Source of the DNA: Prevotella sp. HUN102
GTDB lineage: Bacteria > Bacteroidota > Bacteroidia > Bacteroidales > Bacteroidaceae
Assembly: GCF_000688375.1 (NCBI RefSeq)
Contig: NZ_JIAF01000004.1
Coordinates: 1,984,001-2,048,000 of the forward strand
DNA length: 64,000 nucleotides
Direction: 5' to 3'
Shown here: positions 24,540-33,518 of the stretch, one piece after another
Layout: every line of letters begins with the position of its first letter
How positions within the stretch are numbered: the first letter of the stretch is position 1
Position numbers and translations under genes: made by a program
Notes under the pieces: generated by a model
What the model was told of the DNA's origin: nothing
What the model saw: only the letters and a program-made list of their open reading frames with translations
The model's database searches: none

Positions 24540-26489
24540 ATGGTTAAAATCACTTTCCCAGACGGTTCCGTTCGTGAATACGAACAGGGCGTAACTGGAC
24601 TGCAAATCGCAGAGAGCATCTCACCGGCTCTCGCTCGCAACGTTGTATCTTGCGGGATCAATGGTGTAACAACAGAACTTAACCGCCCTATCAACAAAGA
24701 CGCAACTATCGCGCTTTATAAGTTTGAAGACGAAGAAGGCAAACACACCTTCTGGCATTCTTCTGCCCATCTCCTCGCTGAAGCATTGAAGGAACTCTAT
24801 CCCGGTATTCAGTTCGGATTCGGTCCGGCACTCGAAAATGGCTTCTTCTACGATGTTCAGACAGCAGACGGCACACCTATCTCTGAGAACGACTTTCCAA
24901 AGATTGAGCAGAAGATGCTTGAACTCGCAAAGAAAGACTCTCCTATCGTCCGCCGTGAGGTAGCAAAGAAAGATGCAGTTGAGGAATTTACTGCTGATGG
25001 TCAGGCTTATAAAGTGGAGCACATCGTGGAAGATCTCGAAGACGGAACTATTTCGACATATTCCCAAGGCAATTTCACTGACCTTTGCCGTGGTCCGCAC
25101 TTGATGTCTACCGGTCTTATCAAGGCTGTAAAGCTGACAAGCGTTGCCGGTGCATTCTGGCGTGGCGATGCCAAGAGCGACCAGCTTACGCGTATTTACG
25201 GTATTACCTTCCCAAAGAAGAAGATGCTCGACGAATATCTCGTGATGCTTGAGGAAGCCAAGAAGCGCGACCACCGCAAGATTGGCAAGGAAATGGAACT
25301 CTTTATGTTCTCTGACAGAGTTGGCAAAGGTCTTCCTATCTGGTTGCCGAAGGGTACTCAGGTGCGTCTTCGCCTTCAGGAAGTTCTTCGCAAATTGCAG
25401 CGTCCTTACGATTATCAGGAAGTTATCACTCCGGGGATCGGTGGTAAGAACCTCTACGTAACTTCCGGACACTACGCACATTACGGCAAGGATTCTTTCC
25501 AGCCAATCCAAACTCCTGAAGAAGGCGAGGAATATATGCTGAAGCCAATGAACTGTCCTCATCATTGTGAGATTTTCGCACACAAGCCACGTTCATACAA
25601 AGATCTTCCACTCCGTATTGCAGAGTTCGGTACTGTATTCCGTTATGAGAAGAGTGGAGAACTTCACGGCTTGACACGTGTCCGTACATTTACTCAGGAC
25701 GATGCCCACCTCTTTGTTCGCCCCGAACAGGTAAAGAAAGAGTTTGAGGACGTTATCGACATCATTCAGAAAGTGTTCGTAACCTTCGGCTTTGAGAACT
25801 ACGAAGCACAGATTTCACTTCGTGATCCTAAGGATAAAGAGAAGTATATCGGCTCTGATGAAGTTTGGGAAGAAAGTGAAAATGCCATCAAGGAAGCCTG
25901 TGCTGAAAAGGGATTGAAGGCACGTGTGGAGATTGGCGAAGCTGCATTCTATGGTCCTAAACTTGATTTTATGGTCAAAGATGCCATCGGTCGTCGTTGG
26001 CAGTTGGGTACGATTCAGGTAGACTACAACCTGCCGAACCGTTTCAAACTGGAATATACAGCCGAAGACAACACAAAGAAGACTCCTGTGATGATTCATC
26101 GTGCGCCATTCGGTTCATTGGAACGTTTCACAGCCGTACTTATCGAGCACACGGCAGGTCATTTCCCATTGTGGCTGACACCTGATCAGGTGGCTATTCT
26201 CCCAATTTCAGAGAAGTATAATGAGTACGCAGAAGAGGTTAAGAAGTTCCTCGAAACCAAGGATGTCCGTGCATTGGTTGATGACCGAAACGAGAAAATC
26301 GGACGTAAGATTCGCGACAACGAATTGAAGCGCGTACCTTATATGGTAATCGTGGGCGAAAAGGAAATGGCCGAAGGTCTTGTTTCAATGCGTGTTCAGG
26401 GTGGTGGCGAGCAAGCTACTATGCCTATGGCTGATTTTGCAAAGCGAGTTCAGGATGAAGTTGCTGAGCAGATGAAGAATCTTGAATAA
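24540..26489 (+). CDS. thrS: Threonyl-tRNA synthetase
   Basis: The 649-residue enzyme has all expected domains: TGS (about 1-60, [20 protein letters not shown]), the editing N2 domain with [11 protein letters not shown] and the TDLCRGPHL motif, the class II core with zinc-binding [10 protein letters not shown] and [15 protein letters not shown], and the C-terminal anticodon domain. ATG at 24540 begins the TGS domain directly. It charges tRNA-Thr and clears mischarged serine. The gene has its own promoter and ends with a strong terminator at 26566-26613, so it is separate from the infC operon. Confidence 0.98.
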   Translation: MVKITFPDGSVREYEQGVTGLQIAESISPALARNVVSCGINGVTTELNRPINKDATIALYKFEDEEGKHTFWHSSAHLLAEALKELYPGIQFGFGPALENGFFYDVQTADGTPISENDFPKIEQKMLELAKKDSPIVRREVAKKDAVEEFTADGQAYKVEHIVEDLEDGTISTYSQGNFTDLCRGPHLMSTGLIKAVKLTSVAGAFWRGDAKSDQLTRIYGITFPKKKMLDEYLVMLEEAKKRDHRKIGKEMELFMFSDRVGKGLPIWLPKGTQVRLRLQEVLRKLQRPYDYQEVITPGIGGKNLYVTSGHYAHYGKDSFQPIQTPEEGEEYMLKPMNCPHHCEIFAHKPRSYKDLPLRIAEFGTVFRYEKSGELHGLTRVRTFTQDDAHLFVRPEQVKKEFEDVIDIIQKVFVTFGFENYEAQISLRDPKDKEKYIGSDEVWEESENAIKEACAEKGLKARVEIGEAAFYGPKLDFMVKDAIGRRWQLGTIQVDYNLPNRFKLEYTAEDNTKKTPVMIHRAPFGSLERFTAVLIEHTAGHFPLWLTPDQVAILPISEKYNEYAEEVKKFLETKDVRALVDDRNEKIGRKIRDNELKRVPYMVIVGEKEMAEGLVSMRVQGGGEQATMPMADFAKRVQDEVAEQMKNLE

Positions 26490-26565
26490 AATATTCTTCT
26501 TTTAAGAAAGAATATCAATTTGAAATGTAAACTCTGACAACTTCAGATAGTAAATATTTAAAATC

Positions 26566-26616
26566 AAAGAAGCCATATCAGCCTCACGTAATGAGTGCTG
26601 ATATGGCTTCTTTTGC
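26566..26616 (+). terminator. Intrinsic terminator of thrS
   Basis: Arms 26566-26582 and 26597-26613 pair perfectly over 17 bp around a 14-nt loop. The right arm ends in TTT and T continues once more. Confidence 0.85.
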
Positions 26617-26719
26617 TGTTTTAGGCGACTTAAATATCTACTACGAAAGTTCTTTATACACAAATTAAATTCTAATACATTCTTGTGTAGCACAACATTT
26701 TTTTAATAATTCAAATATT

Positions 26720-26899
26720 ATGAGAGAAATAATTCATTTAATCATCTTTTCATTGGGGCTGCTGTTCACTCTATACAACCTCCTGTATGCGAATGGAAAA
26801 ATTAAAGACAAGACCCTGCAAAAAGTAACCAACGACCGTGATATTCTTCTTGCAGCACTCTTTGCATACTTAATTCTTATGAGTCTGGATGTATTATGA
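26720..26899 (+). CDS. Small two-helix membrane protein (59 residues)
   Basis: The frame opens at ATG 26720 and closes at TGA 26897-26899. The product has a first membrane helix (IIHLIIFSLGLLFTLYNLLYA), a short charged loop (KIKDKTLQKVTNDRD) and a second helix (ILLAALFAYLILMSL). The clean alternation of hydrophobic helices and charged loop supports a real gene. No family is recognised. It sits alone between the thrS terminator and the infC promoter. Confidence 0.65.
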   Translation: MREIIHLIIFSLGLLFTLYNLLYANGKIKDKTLQKVTNDRDILLAALFAYLILMSLDVL

Positions 26900-27009
26900 A
26901 AAGCCATTATTTTTATCCTTATATATAAATAAGGTAAAAATAAGTCTTGGAACACTCTCTAAAATGACGAAAAGTATTCAAAATATTTGGATAATATATT
27001 GAAAAATAG

Positions 27010-27017
27010 TAACTTTG
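27010..27017 (+). promoter_or_regulatory. -7 box for infC-rpmI-rplT
   Basis: TAACTTTG followed by C, 38 nt before the infC ATG at 27056. Confidence 0.7.
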
Positions 27018-27055
27018 CAGCCGTTTAATAAAATAAAAACATTTAATATAGTTGA

Positions 27056-27745
27056 ATGAAGAATGACAAAATGAAGATGCAGTACCGAGTGAACGAACAG
27101 ATTCGGGCTCGAGAAGTACGTGTGGTAAGTGAAGGCGAGGCAGAAGTAATGCCCACCCGTAAAGCTTTGGATCAGGCCCGCAGCGAAGGGTTGGATCTTG
27201 TGGAGATTTCTCCAAACGCACAACCTCCAGTTTGTCGTATCATCGACTATTCAAAATTCCTCTACCAGCAGAAGAAACATCAGAAAGAGATGAAGCAGAA
27301 GCAGGTAAAGCAGGAAGTAAAGGAAATTCGTTTCGGACCTCAGACTGATGAACACGACTATCAGTTCAAACTAAAGCACGCTCAGGAGTTCCTCAATGAG
27401 GGTAACAAGGTTCGTGCATACGTATTCTTCCGTGGACGTTCTATCCTTTTCAAGGAGCAAGGCGAGGTTTTGCTTCTTCGTTTTGCAAATGATTTGGAAG
27501 AACTGGGAAAAGTAGAGCAGATGCCAAAGCTCGAAGGCAAGAAGATGTTCCTCTACCTTGCACCAAAGAAAGCAGCAGGCGTGCAAAAGAAAAGCCAACA
27601 GCGTCGCGATCGCGAAGAAGCTGAAAGCAATGCAAAGAAAGCTATTGCAGAAAAGGCTGAAACTGAAGGAAATGCAGATAACGGCTTGTTTGCAAATGCC
27701 AAGAATGGTGCTGATGTACTCAGCAAATTGAAGAATGAAGATTAA
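27056..27745 (+). CDS. infC: Translation initiation factor IF-3
   Basis: The N-terminal domain ([35 protein letters not shown]), the lysine-rich linker and the C-terminal domain ([32 protein letters not shown]) are complete. The 229-residue chain has about 45 extra residues at the C-terminus, rich in Lys/Glu/Ala ([19 protein letters not shown]), as is usual in Bacteroidetes. Start ATG at 27056 is an ordinary ATG, not the rare AUU/AUA starts of enteric infC; further ATGs lie 5 and 7 codons downstream. IF-3 binds the 30S subunit and checks initiator tRNA. It leads the classic infC-rpmI-rplT operon. Confidence 0.96.
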   Translation: MKNDKMKMQYRVNEQIRAREVRVVSEGEAEVMPTRKALDQARSEGLDLVEISPNAQPPVCRIIDYSKFLYQQKKHQKEMKQKQVKQEVKEIRFGPQTDEHDYQFKLKHAQEFLNEGNKVRAYVFFRGRSILFKEQGEVLLLRFANDLEELGKVEQMPKLEGKKMFLYLAPKKAAGVQKKSQQRRDREEAESNAKKAIAEKAETEGNADNGLFANAKNGADVLSKLKNED

Positions 27746-27787
27746 AGCCTGACAACTCTTCGACAACAAGAAGACCCTGACAGGCAC

Positions 27788-27822
27788 CTGTGCGTAACGT
27801 CCTGGTATATACGTTGCCACAG
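27788..27822 (+). promoter_or_regulatory. Possible structured leader upstream of rpmI
   Basis: CTGTG (27788-27792) can pair with CACAG (27818-27822) and AACGT (27796-27800) with ACGTT (27811-27815), giving a two-part stem 32 nt before the rpmI ATG. This is where L20-type feedback sites occur in other bacteria. The match is to position only, not to a known motif. Confidence 0.35.
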
Positions 27823-27854
27823 ATGAATATAATAACAATTTAAAAATAAAAAAA

Positions 27855-28052
27855 ATGCCAAAGCAAAAGACAAATTCCGGTGCAAAGAAGAGATTCAGCT
27901 TCACCGGTACAGGTAAGGTTAAGCGTAACAAGGCTTACCACAGTCACATTTTGACTAAGAAGACAAAGAAGCAGAAGAGAAATCTTGTTCACTCAGCAAT
28001 CGTGGACAGTAGCAACATGAAGCAGGTTCGTGACCTGTTGAATCTTCGTTAA
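27855..28052 (+). CDS. rpmI: 50S ribosomal protein L35
   Basis: The 65-residue basic protein starts MPKQKTNSGAKKRFSFTGTGK and contains the L35 signature (KRNKAYHSHILTKKTKKQKRNL). It belongs to the 50S subunit. It lies between infC and rplT in the standard order, 109 bp after infC and 35 bp before rplT. Confidence 0.97.
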   Translation: MPKQKTNSGAKKRFSFTGTGKVKRNKAYHSHILTKKTKKQKRNLVHSAIVDSSNMKQVRDLLNLR

Positions 28053-28087
28053 TTAACATTAGTCAAACAAATTAAAGGAAAAAAACT

Positions 28088-28432
28088 ATGCCAAGATCAG
28101 TCAATCATGTTGCTTCAAAAGCAAAGAGAACTAGAATTTTAAAGAAGACCAAGGGTTACTTTGGTGCTCGTAAGAACGTCTGGACAGTTGCTAAGAATAC
28201 CTACGAAAAGGGTTTGACTTATGCATACCGTGACCGTCGTAACAAGAAGCGCAACTTCCGCGCACTCTGGATTCAGCGTATCAACGCTGCTGCTCGTCTC
28301 TATGATATGAGCTACAGCCAATTGATGGGTGCTCTCCACAAGAATGGTATCGAAATCAATCGTAAGGTTCTTGCAGACCTCGCAATGAACAATCCGGAAG
28401 CTTTCAAGGCTATCGTTGAGAAAGTAAAGTAA
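28088..28432 (+). CDS. rplT: 50S ribosomal protein L20
   Basis: The 114-residue protein has the usual long basic N-terminal helix ([24 protein letters not shown]) and the globular C-terminal part ([37 protein letters not shown]). L20 is needed early in 50S assembly and in other bacteria represses its own operon. It is the last gene of the operon and is followed by a strong terminator, after which an insertion sequence begins at 28531. Confidence 0.98.
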   Translation: MPRSVNHVASKAKRTRILKKTKGYFGARKNVWTVAKNTYEKGLTYAYRDRRNKKRNFRALWIQRINAAARLYDMSYSQLMGALHKNGIEINRKVLADLAMNNPEAFKAIVEKVK

Positions 28433-28472
28433 ATATCAACCTCTTGAATTAAGAGTGCAATGATAAAGACAG

Positions 28473-28505
28473 AGCCTGCTATTCTAAATGAATAGCAGGC
28501 TTTTT
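28473..28505 (+). terminator. Intrinsic terminator of the infC-rpmI-rplT operon
   Basis: Arms 28473-28484 and 28490-28501 (AGCCTGCTATTC and complement) pair over 12 bp around a 5-nt loop, followed by TTTT. Confidence 0.9.
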
Positions 28506-28530
28506 ATTGTTATAGATTTTTGTTATATTA

Positions 28531-29556
28531 ACGTGAGTTCGACGAATTCAGAACAAAGCAAGCTGTGTGTCCAATGTCCTTTGTACATTGATGCACGGCT
28601 TCTTTGGAAACAGGCAATAGGCCGCAATGCCCCCCAATAAATTGACGATGAAATTGTCAAAGGACCGATGCCTGGAGTGCTCCACCTGTGCAATGTTCTT
28701 GAGTTCATCGTTCACCGTTTCTATGATAGCCCTCTTTCTGAGCAGCAGTTTGTCCGAGACGCTCATCAATGCTCCTTTCATGTTGCTTTTCAACTTGGTA
28801 ATAAGTTGTATGCCATCAACGAAAAGTCTTTGGAAGAGCCCCTTGCTGATATATCCCTTGTCACTGACCAACTTGCCATGTATAAACTCTACAAAGGCTT
28901 TGTATTCCAAAGGCTTACGGTCATCAAGACCACCTGGGGTAATCATGAAGTTGAGAAGTTCTCCTCTCTCGTTGCAGATTAAATGCAACTTGAATCCGAA
29001 GAACCAACCCATGGAGCATTTCCCTCTTTGGGCAATGCCCCTGAAAACCTTATGAATGTGTATTCTCTGGTTTCGGCAGACGCGAAGAGGTGTACTGTCA
29101 ACAAAACTGATGCCTGTGCATTTGCCCAGCAGGACCTTTTTGATAAACAAAGCCAAGGGGATGGCGACTTCCCTTTCCAATTCTACGAAACGGTTGTACG
29201 AGACTACCTCAGGAAACAGATGACGTAAATGCTTGCACACCTTCTCAAGATAGAAATGCTTCAGGCAACGATAGCCTGAATCGTGAAAGAATATCATAAT
29301 CAGCATGATTTCAGCCTTGGACATCGTGGAATCACGGTGATACTTCCTCTTGTCAGACGGTTTTAGCGTATATTTTGCCATCAGTGCGTCAAAAAACTTG
29401 CAGAAGTCATCTGCTATACAAAATATTTCCGTAACTTTGGCCTCGGTAAGCATAGCGATTTTTGTTTGTAATTCTTTGTATTTTAGCACTATAAAGTTAC
29501 AACAAATTTCGCTAATCACCAAATTTACAAGAACTTATAATTCATCGAACTCACGT
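28531..29556 (-). mobile_element. IS982-type insertion sequence, copy 1 (intact)
   Basis: The element is 1026 bp. Its ends are inverted: the left end ACGTGAGTTCGACGAATT and the complement of the right end ACGTGAGTTCGATGAATT differ at one base. Flanking 7-bp sequences TATATTA (28524-28530) and TAAATTA (29557-29563) match at 6 of 7 positions, a possible decayed target duplication. It carries one transposase gene on the minus strand. It is inserted 25 bp after the rplT terminator and interrupts no gene. Confidence 0.93.
28548..29453 (-). CDS. IS982-family transposase (intact)
   Basis: The 301-residue DDE transposase begins MLTEAKVTEIFCIADDFCKFF and contains the IS982-type core: FVDSTPLRVCRNQR with the first Asp, GWFFGFKLHLICNERGELLNF, the second Asp near LVSDKGY, and [12 protein letters not shown] with the final Glu. 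I prefer ATG at 29453 because the region just upstream holds a promoter-like TAACTTTA box; an in-frame start exists at 29522. The protein moves its own element by cut-and-paste. It is nearly identical to the broken copy at 32371-33276, so exchange or recent transposition is likely. Confidence 0.93.
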   Translation of the reverse strand: MLTEAKVTEIFCIADDFCKFFDALMAKYTLKPSDKRKYHRDSTMSKAEIMLIMIFFHDSGYRCLKHFYLEKVCKHLRHLFPEVVSYNRFVELEREVAIPLALFIKKVLLGKCTGISFVDSTPLRVCRNQRIHIHKVFRGIAQRGKCSMGWFFGFKLHLICNERGELLNFMITPGGLDDRKPLEYKAFVEFIHGKLVSDKGYISKGLFQRLFVDGIQLITKLKSNMKGALMSVSDKLLLRKRAIIETVNDELKNIAQVEHSRHRSFDNFIVNLLGGIAAYCLFPKKPCINVQRTLDTQLALF

Positions 29557-29623
29557 TAAATTATTATTAATAAAAATCTTCTTCAATAGTTCATCTCCTA
29601 CAATAACTGAATCAAAAATAAAC

Positions 29624-29665
29624 AATAAATCGGCGATTCTTAATTGTAAGAATCGCCGATTTATT
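29624..29665 (-). terminator. Intrinsic terminator of dsbD
   Basis: Arms 29624-29641 and 29648-29665 pair perfectly over 18 bp around a 6-nt loop. On the minus strand it is followed by GTTTATTTTTG. It begins 19 bp after the dsbD stop codon. Confidence 0.88.
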
Positions 29666-29684
29666 CATATATCAGGTTTTGAAA

Positions 29685-31748
29685 TTACTTCTTGTAGTTT
29701 TCCAATCCCTTGTCAAGGAAGTCAAGATAAGCAGGTATGTCTTCCTTATACGTGAAGCTACCGCTCAAAGGATTGCCGGCATTGTCTACTGTTACGTAGA
29801 ATGGCTGTGCCAGATAGCCGAACTTAGTCTGCTGCAAGTAGCTCCATTTATCGCCGACTGTTCTCAGCGTACGCGGATTACCATTAACATCCTTTACCTT
29901 TACCTGTTCCTTCAACGGAGTCTTGTCGTCCACATAGAGCGAAATCAGGATATAATCCTTGTTCAACTTCTCCGCAACCTTCGCATCCGTCCAAACAGAA
30001 CCTTCCATCTTGCGACAGTTTACACAACCAAAACCAGTGAAGTCCAACAAAACTGGCTTGCCTGCTTGTGCAGCTGCCCGCATACCTGTTTCATAATCAG
30101 TGTATTTCGCTTCTACTTCCTGATGATGCAGATTGAAATCCTGAGTATTGATAGGTGGAGCAAATGCGCTGATGGCTTTCAATGGTGCACCCCAAAGTCC
30201 CGGAATCATATAAACTGTGAATGCCAATGAAATCATACCAAGCATAATGGCAGGTACAGGCATTGCCGTCTGTGATGGATCGTCGTGTGGGAATTTGAGC
30301 CTTCCAATGAGATACAACCCCAACAGACCGAAGATTACTATCCACAATGCGAGGAATGTTTCTCTATCGAGCAAATGCCATCCGTAAGCCAAGTCGGCAA
30401 CAGAGAAGAATTTCAATGCGAATGCCAATTCGATGAAACCCAATACAACCTTAATCATATTCATCCACGCACCTGACTTAGGTGCCTGCTTCAACCAAGT
30501 TGGGAACATTGCAAACAATGAGAATGGGAGTGCCAATGCCAACGCAAAGCCAAACATTCCCACCGTTGGTGCCACCCAGTCACCACTGGTTGCTGCCTGC
30601 ACGAGCAAGAGTCCAACTACCGGAGCCGTGCAAGAGAAACTTACCAATGACAAGGTAAATGCCATCAGGAAGATAGAAAGCAAACCTGTGGTTGAGGCAG
30701 CTTTATTATCGACCGCATTTCCCCAAGATGATGGCAAACTAAGCTCGAACCATCCGAAGAAACTCAATGCGAACACTACCAATAAAAGGAAGAAGAAGAT
30801 ATTGAATGGGGCATTCGTTGCCAACTCATTCAGCTTTTGAGGACCAAATATGGCAGTAATAATCGCCGCAAGTCCCATATAGATAACGATGATAGAGATT
30901 CCGTAAGTGATGGCATCACGGATACCTTTCTTCTTGTCGTCCTTTGCACGCTTCAGGAAGAAGCTGACAGTCATAGGAATGATAGGCCATACACAAGGTG
31001 TGAGCAATGCCACAAGTCCACCAACAACGCCCATCAGGAAGATGTAAATCAGCGAACGGCTTTCTGTATTCTGTCCATTGCTGAATGCTTTCAGCTCATT
31101 GATTACAGGTTTCCAAAGATCGTTGGAATTAACATCGGGTGATGACGCGCTGGCAACTGCTGCTGAATCAGAAAGCGTTGTGTCGCCGGGAACAGCTGAA
31201 GATGCAGAATCTGTCAAAGCAGCTAAACCGTCGGCTTCAGCTTCTTCACTTTTTTTTTCTGCATCGGCAACCGGTTGTGGAGCGTCAGCAGGACCATTAC
31301 CCTTGTAGTTAAACTCTACACTGCCCGGTGGCATACACATTTCATCATTGCAGGCACCGTATTCCAAATAGCCCGCAATGCTATACGTCTTACCAGTAAT
31401 CTTATATTTCTGAACAAACGTAACATTGTTCTCGTAATACCTTAATTTCATCTGAAAAGCATTGTCGAACACATTCTTTTCAGCCCCCTTTGCAATTAGC
31501 TTTCCAACAGCTTGTGCACCTTCAGACTTCTCTGTAAAAACCTTTGCTTCCGTAGGCCCATCGGCTCCTAAGTTTGGAGAGTATACGTGCCAACCGGCAT
31601 CAATCTTTGCAGTAAAGATTACATCAACCTCAGTTGGGGATACTTGGTTTTCTTTAACGCTGAAATGTACTGGCATCTGTGCCAGAGCTGTTAAATTGAA
31701 CAGCATCAGCAAGGCAAATAAAAACTTAAATTTCATATTTTTCATCAT
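29685..31748 (-). CDS. dsbD: Protein-disulfide reductase DsbD family
   Basis: The 687-residue protein has the three DsbD parts. After the signal peptide (FLFALLMLFNLTALA) comes a periplasmic N-terminal domain with CNDEMC in EYGACNDEMCMPPG. After an Ala/Asp/Ser-rich linker come eight or so membrane helices with the CcdA-like paired cysteines (TPCVWPIIPMTVSFF and FSCTAPVVG). A C-terminal thioredoxin-like domain with the redox site GCVNCRKME ends the protein. It carries electrons across the inner membrane to periplasmic thiol proteins. Start is ATG at 31748 or 31745. It is a single-gene unit with its own promoter and terminator. Confidence 0.94.
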   Translation of the reverse strand: MMKNMKFKFLFALLMLFNLTALAQMPVHFSVKENQVSPTEVDVIFTAKIDAGWHVYSPNLGADGPTEAKVFTEKSEGAQAVGKLIAKGAEKNVFDNAFQMKLRYYENNVTFVQKYKITGKTYSIAGYLEYGACNDEMCMPPGSVEFNYKGNGPADAPQPVADAEKKSEEAEADGLAALTDSASSAVPGDTTLSDSAAVASASSPDVNSNDLWKPVINELKAFSNGQNTESRSLIYIFLMGVVGGLVALLTPCVWPIIPMTVSFFLKRAKDDKKKGIRDAITYGISIIVIYMGLAAIITAIFGPQKLNELATNAPFNIFFFLLLVVFALSFFGWFELSLPSSWGNAVDNKAASTTGLLSIFLMAFTLSLVSFSCTAPVVGLLLVQAATSGDWVAPTVGMFGFALALALPFSLFAMFPTWLKQAPKSGAWMNMIKVVLGFIELAFALKFFSVADLAYGWHLLDRETFLALWIVIFGLLGLYLIGRLKFPHDDPSQTAMPVPAIMLGMISLAFTVYMIPGLWGAPLKAISAFAPPINTQDFNLHHQEVEAKYTDYETGMRAAAQAGKPVLLDFTGFGCVNCRKMEGSVWTDAKVAEKLNKDYILISLYVDDKTPLKEQVKVKDVNGNPRTLRTVGDKWSYLQQTKFGYLAQPFYVTVDNAGNPLSGSFTYKEDIPAYLDFLDKGLENYKK

Positions 31749-31812
31749 AGTTTAGATAGAGTTTCAACTATCATTTTCAGCTCTTAACACCTAAAGTCTT
31801 AGCTTATGGGTG

Positions 31813-31820
31813 CAAAGATA
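31813..31820 (-). promoter_or_regulatory. -7 box for dsbD
   Basis: TATCTTTG followed by C on the minus strand, 64 nt before the ATG at 31748. Confidence 0.6.
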
Positions 31821-32168
31821 ATAATTTTTTCTGAAAAATATAATTCTGATGAATTTATTTACTCTTTCAATGTATTAAATTCTCCAAATGAATTATCTTC
31901 ATTCGGAATAAATTGATAGAGAACAAGTTTAAACGTTTACAGATAACCGATTAAGGATCATCCCACTTCAATGTTAAATATCTATTCTTTTCGTGTCTTT
32001 ATCAAATTATATATACTTATTTATCTCGTTACTTGTTACCATAATAGCAACAATTTCGAGACATATCCCAACTCAAATTTGAGATGTGCTTTCCGTTAAT
32101 ATTTTCTTAGGAATTACACCCTTGAGATTCGGCAGAATGGAAATCATTTTAGGCTAATAAAGATATGA

Positions 32169-32255
32169 TTTGCAAATAACCGAAGATTGCATTCCAATCT
32201 TCGCAAGAATACAATGCGTTTTTGCGAAGAATGGAGTGTATTCTTCGCAAGTTTG
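32169..32255 (+). repeat. Dispersed two-hairpin repeat, copy B
   Basis: The 87-bp element has two hairpins: CGAAGATTG...CAATCTTCG (about 32181-32203) and GCGAAGAATG...ATTCTTCGC (about 32224-32249), preceded by TTTGCAAATAACC. The element at 50894-50980 has the same length in the opposite orientation and matches at about 73 of 87 positions by eye. Confidence 0.85.
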
Positions 32256-32267
32256 AACACTAATATA

Positions 32268-33293
32268 ACGTGAGTTCGATGAATTATAAGTTCTTGTAAA
32301 TTTGGTAATTATCGAAATTTGTTGTAACTTTATAGTGCTAAAATACAAAGAATTACAAACAAAAATCGCTATGCTTACCGAGGGCAAAGTTACGGAAATA
32401 TTTTGTATGGCAGATGACTTCTGCAAGTTTTTTGACGCACTGATGGCAAAATATACGCTAAAACCGTCTGACAAGAGGAAGTATCACCGTGATTCCACGA
32501 TGTCCAAGGCTGAAATCATGCTGATTATGATATTCTTTCACGATTCAGGCTATCGTTGCCTGAAGCATTTCTATCTTGAGAAGGTGTGCAAGCATTTACG
32601 TCATCTGTTTCCCGAGGTAGTCTCGTACAACCGTTTCGTAGAATTGGAAAGGGAAGTCGCCATCCCCTTGGCTTTGTTTATCAAAAAGGTCCTGCTGGGC
32701 AAATGCACAGGCATCAGTTTTGTTGACAGTACACCTCTTCGCGTCTGCCGAAACCAGAGAATACACATTCATAAGGTTTTCAGGGGCATTGCCCAAAGAG
32801 GGAAATGCTCCATGGGTTGGTTCTTCGGATTCAAGTTGCATTTAATCTGCAACGAGAGAGGAGAACTTCTCAACTTCATGATTACCCCAGGTGGTCTTGA
32901 TGACCGTAAGCCTTTGGAATACAAAGCCTTTGTAGAGTTTATACATGGCAAGTTGGTCAGTGACAAGGGATATATCAGCAAGGGGCTCTTCCAAAGACTT
33001 TTCGTTGATGGCATATAACTTATTACCAAGTTGAAAAGCAACATGAAAGGAGCATTGATGAGCGTCTCGGACAAACTGCTGCTCAGAAAGAGGGCTATCA
33101 TAGAAACGGTGAACGATGAACTCAAGAACATTGCACAGGTGGAGCACTCCAGGCATCGGTCCTTTGACAATTTCATCGTCAATTTATTGGGGGGCATTGC
33201 GGCCTATTGCCTGTTTCCAAAGAAGCCGTGCATCAATGTACAAAGGACATTGGACACACAGCTTGCTTTGTTCTGAATTCGTCGAACTCACGT
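32268..33293 (+). mobile_element. IS982-type insertion sequence, copy 2 (transposase broken)
   Basis: It has the same 1026-bp length and end sequences as copy 1 at 28531-29556, in the opposite orientation. It is flanked by a perfect 7-bp target duplication TAATATA (32261-32267 and 33294-33300). It sits 12 bp after a dispersed repeat element. Its transposase has a nonsense codon. Confidence 0.94.
32371..33276 (+). pseudogene. IS982-family transposase with nonsense mutation
   Basis: The sequence matches the intact 301-residue transposase at 28548-29453 along its whole length. At 33016-33018 the codon is TAA where the intact copy has CAA (Gln, in DGIQLITK), a single C-to-T change. This truncates the protein before the final catalytic Glu region (IIETVNDEL). 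A few other differences exist, for example Gly for Ala and Met for Ile near the N-terminus. It cannot make full-length transposase but could be moved in trans by the intact copy, since its ends are complete. Confidence 0.92.
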
Positions 33294-33488
33294 TAATATA
33301 TTAACACTTGATTTTCAGCTATTTACCAAACAGATACATTTACTTTGGTTTGAACAAAGTAATCCCGAAATTTGCATTGCATAAAGTTTGTTTTTCATTG
33401 CCGTCCACTAAAAATCGCTAAGCGTTCTTTGAAATATTTGAAATATAGTTAGTTACAGAGATTTTCAAGGTGCGACGATTTGATTTTG

Positions 33489-33496
33489 TATCTTTG
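33489..33496 (+). promoter_or_regulatory. -7 box for the IS4-type a transposase
   Basis: TATCTTTG followed by C, 22 nt before the ATG at 33519. Confidence 0.6.
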
Positions 33497-33518
33497 CAGT
33501 CCAAACAGATGACTGCAT

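Larger units (their letters stand above)
31749..32267. other. 519-bp intergenic region between dsbD and IS982 copy 2
   Basis: It holds the dsbD promoter box (31813-31820), a perfect 12-bp palindrome CTCAAATTTGAG at 32072-32083, and an 87-bp dispersed repeat at 32169-32255 that ends 12 bp before the insertion sequence. Otherwise it is AT-rich and no gene is seen. Confidence 0.7.

Noticed and set aside
26502..26693. 63-residue minus-strand frame after thrS
   Set aside because: It runs through the thrS terminator hairpin and has no family-like pattern or promoter.
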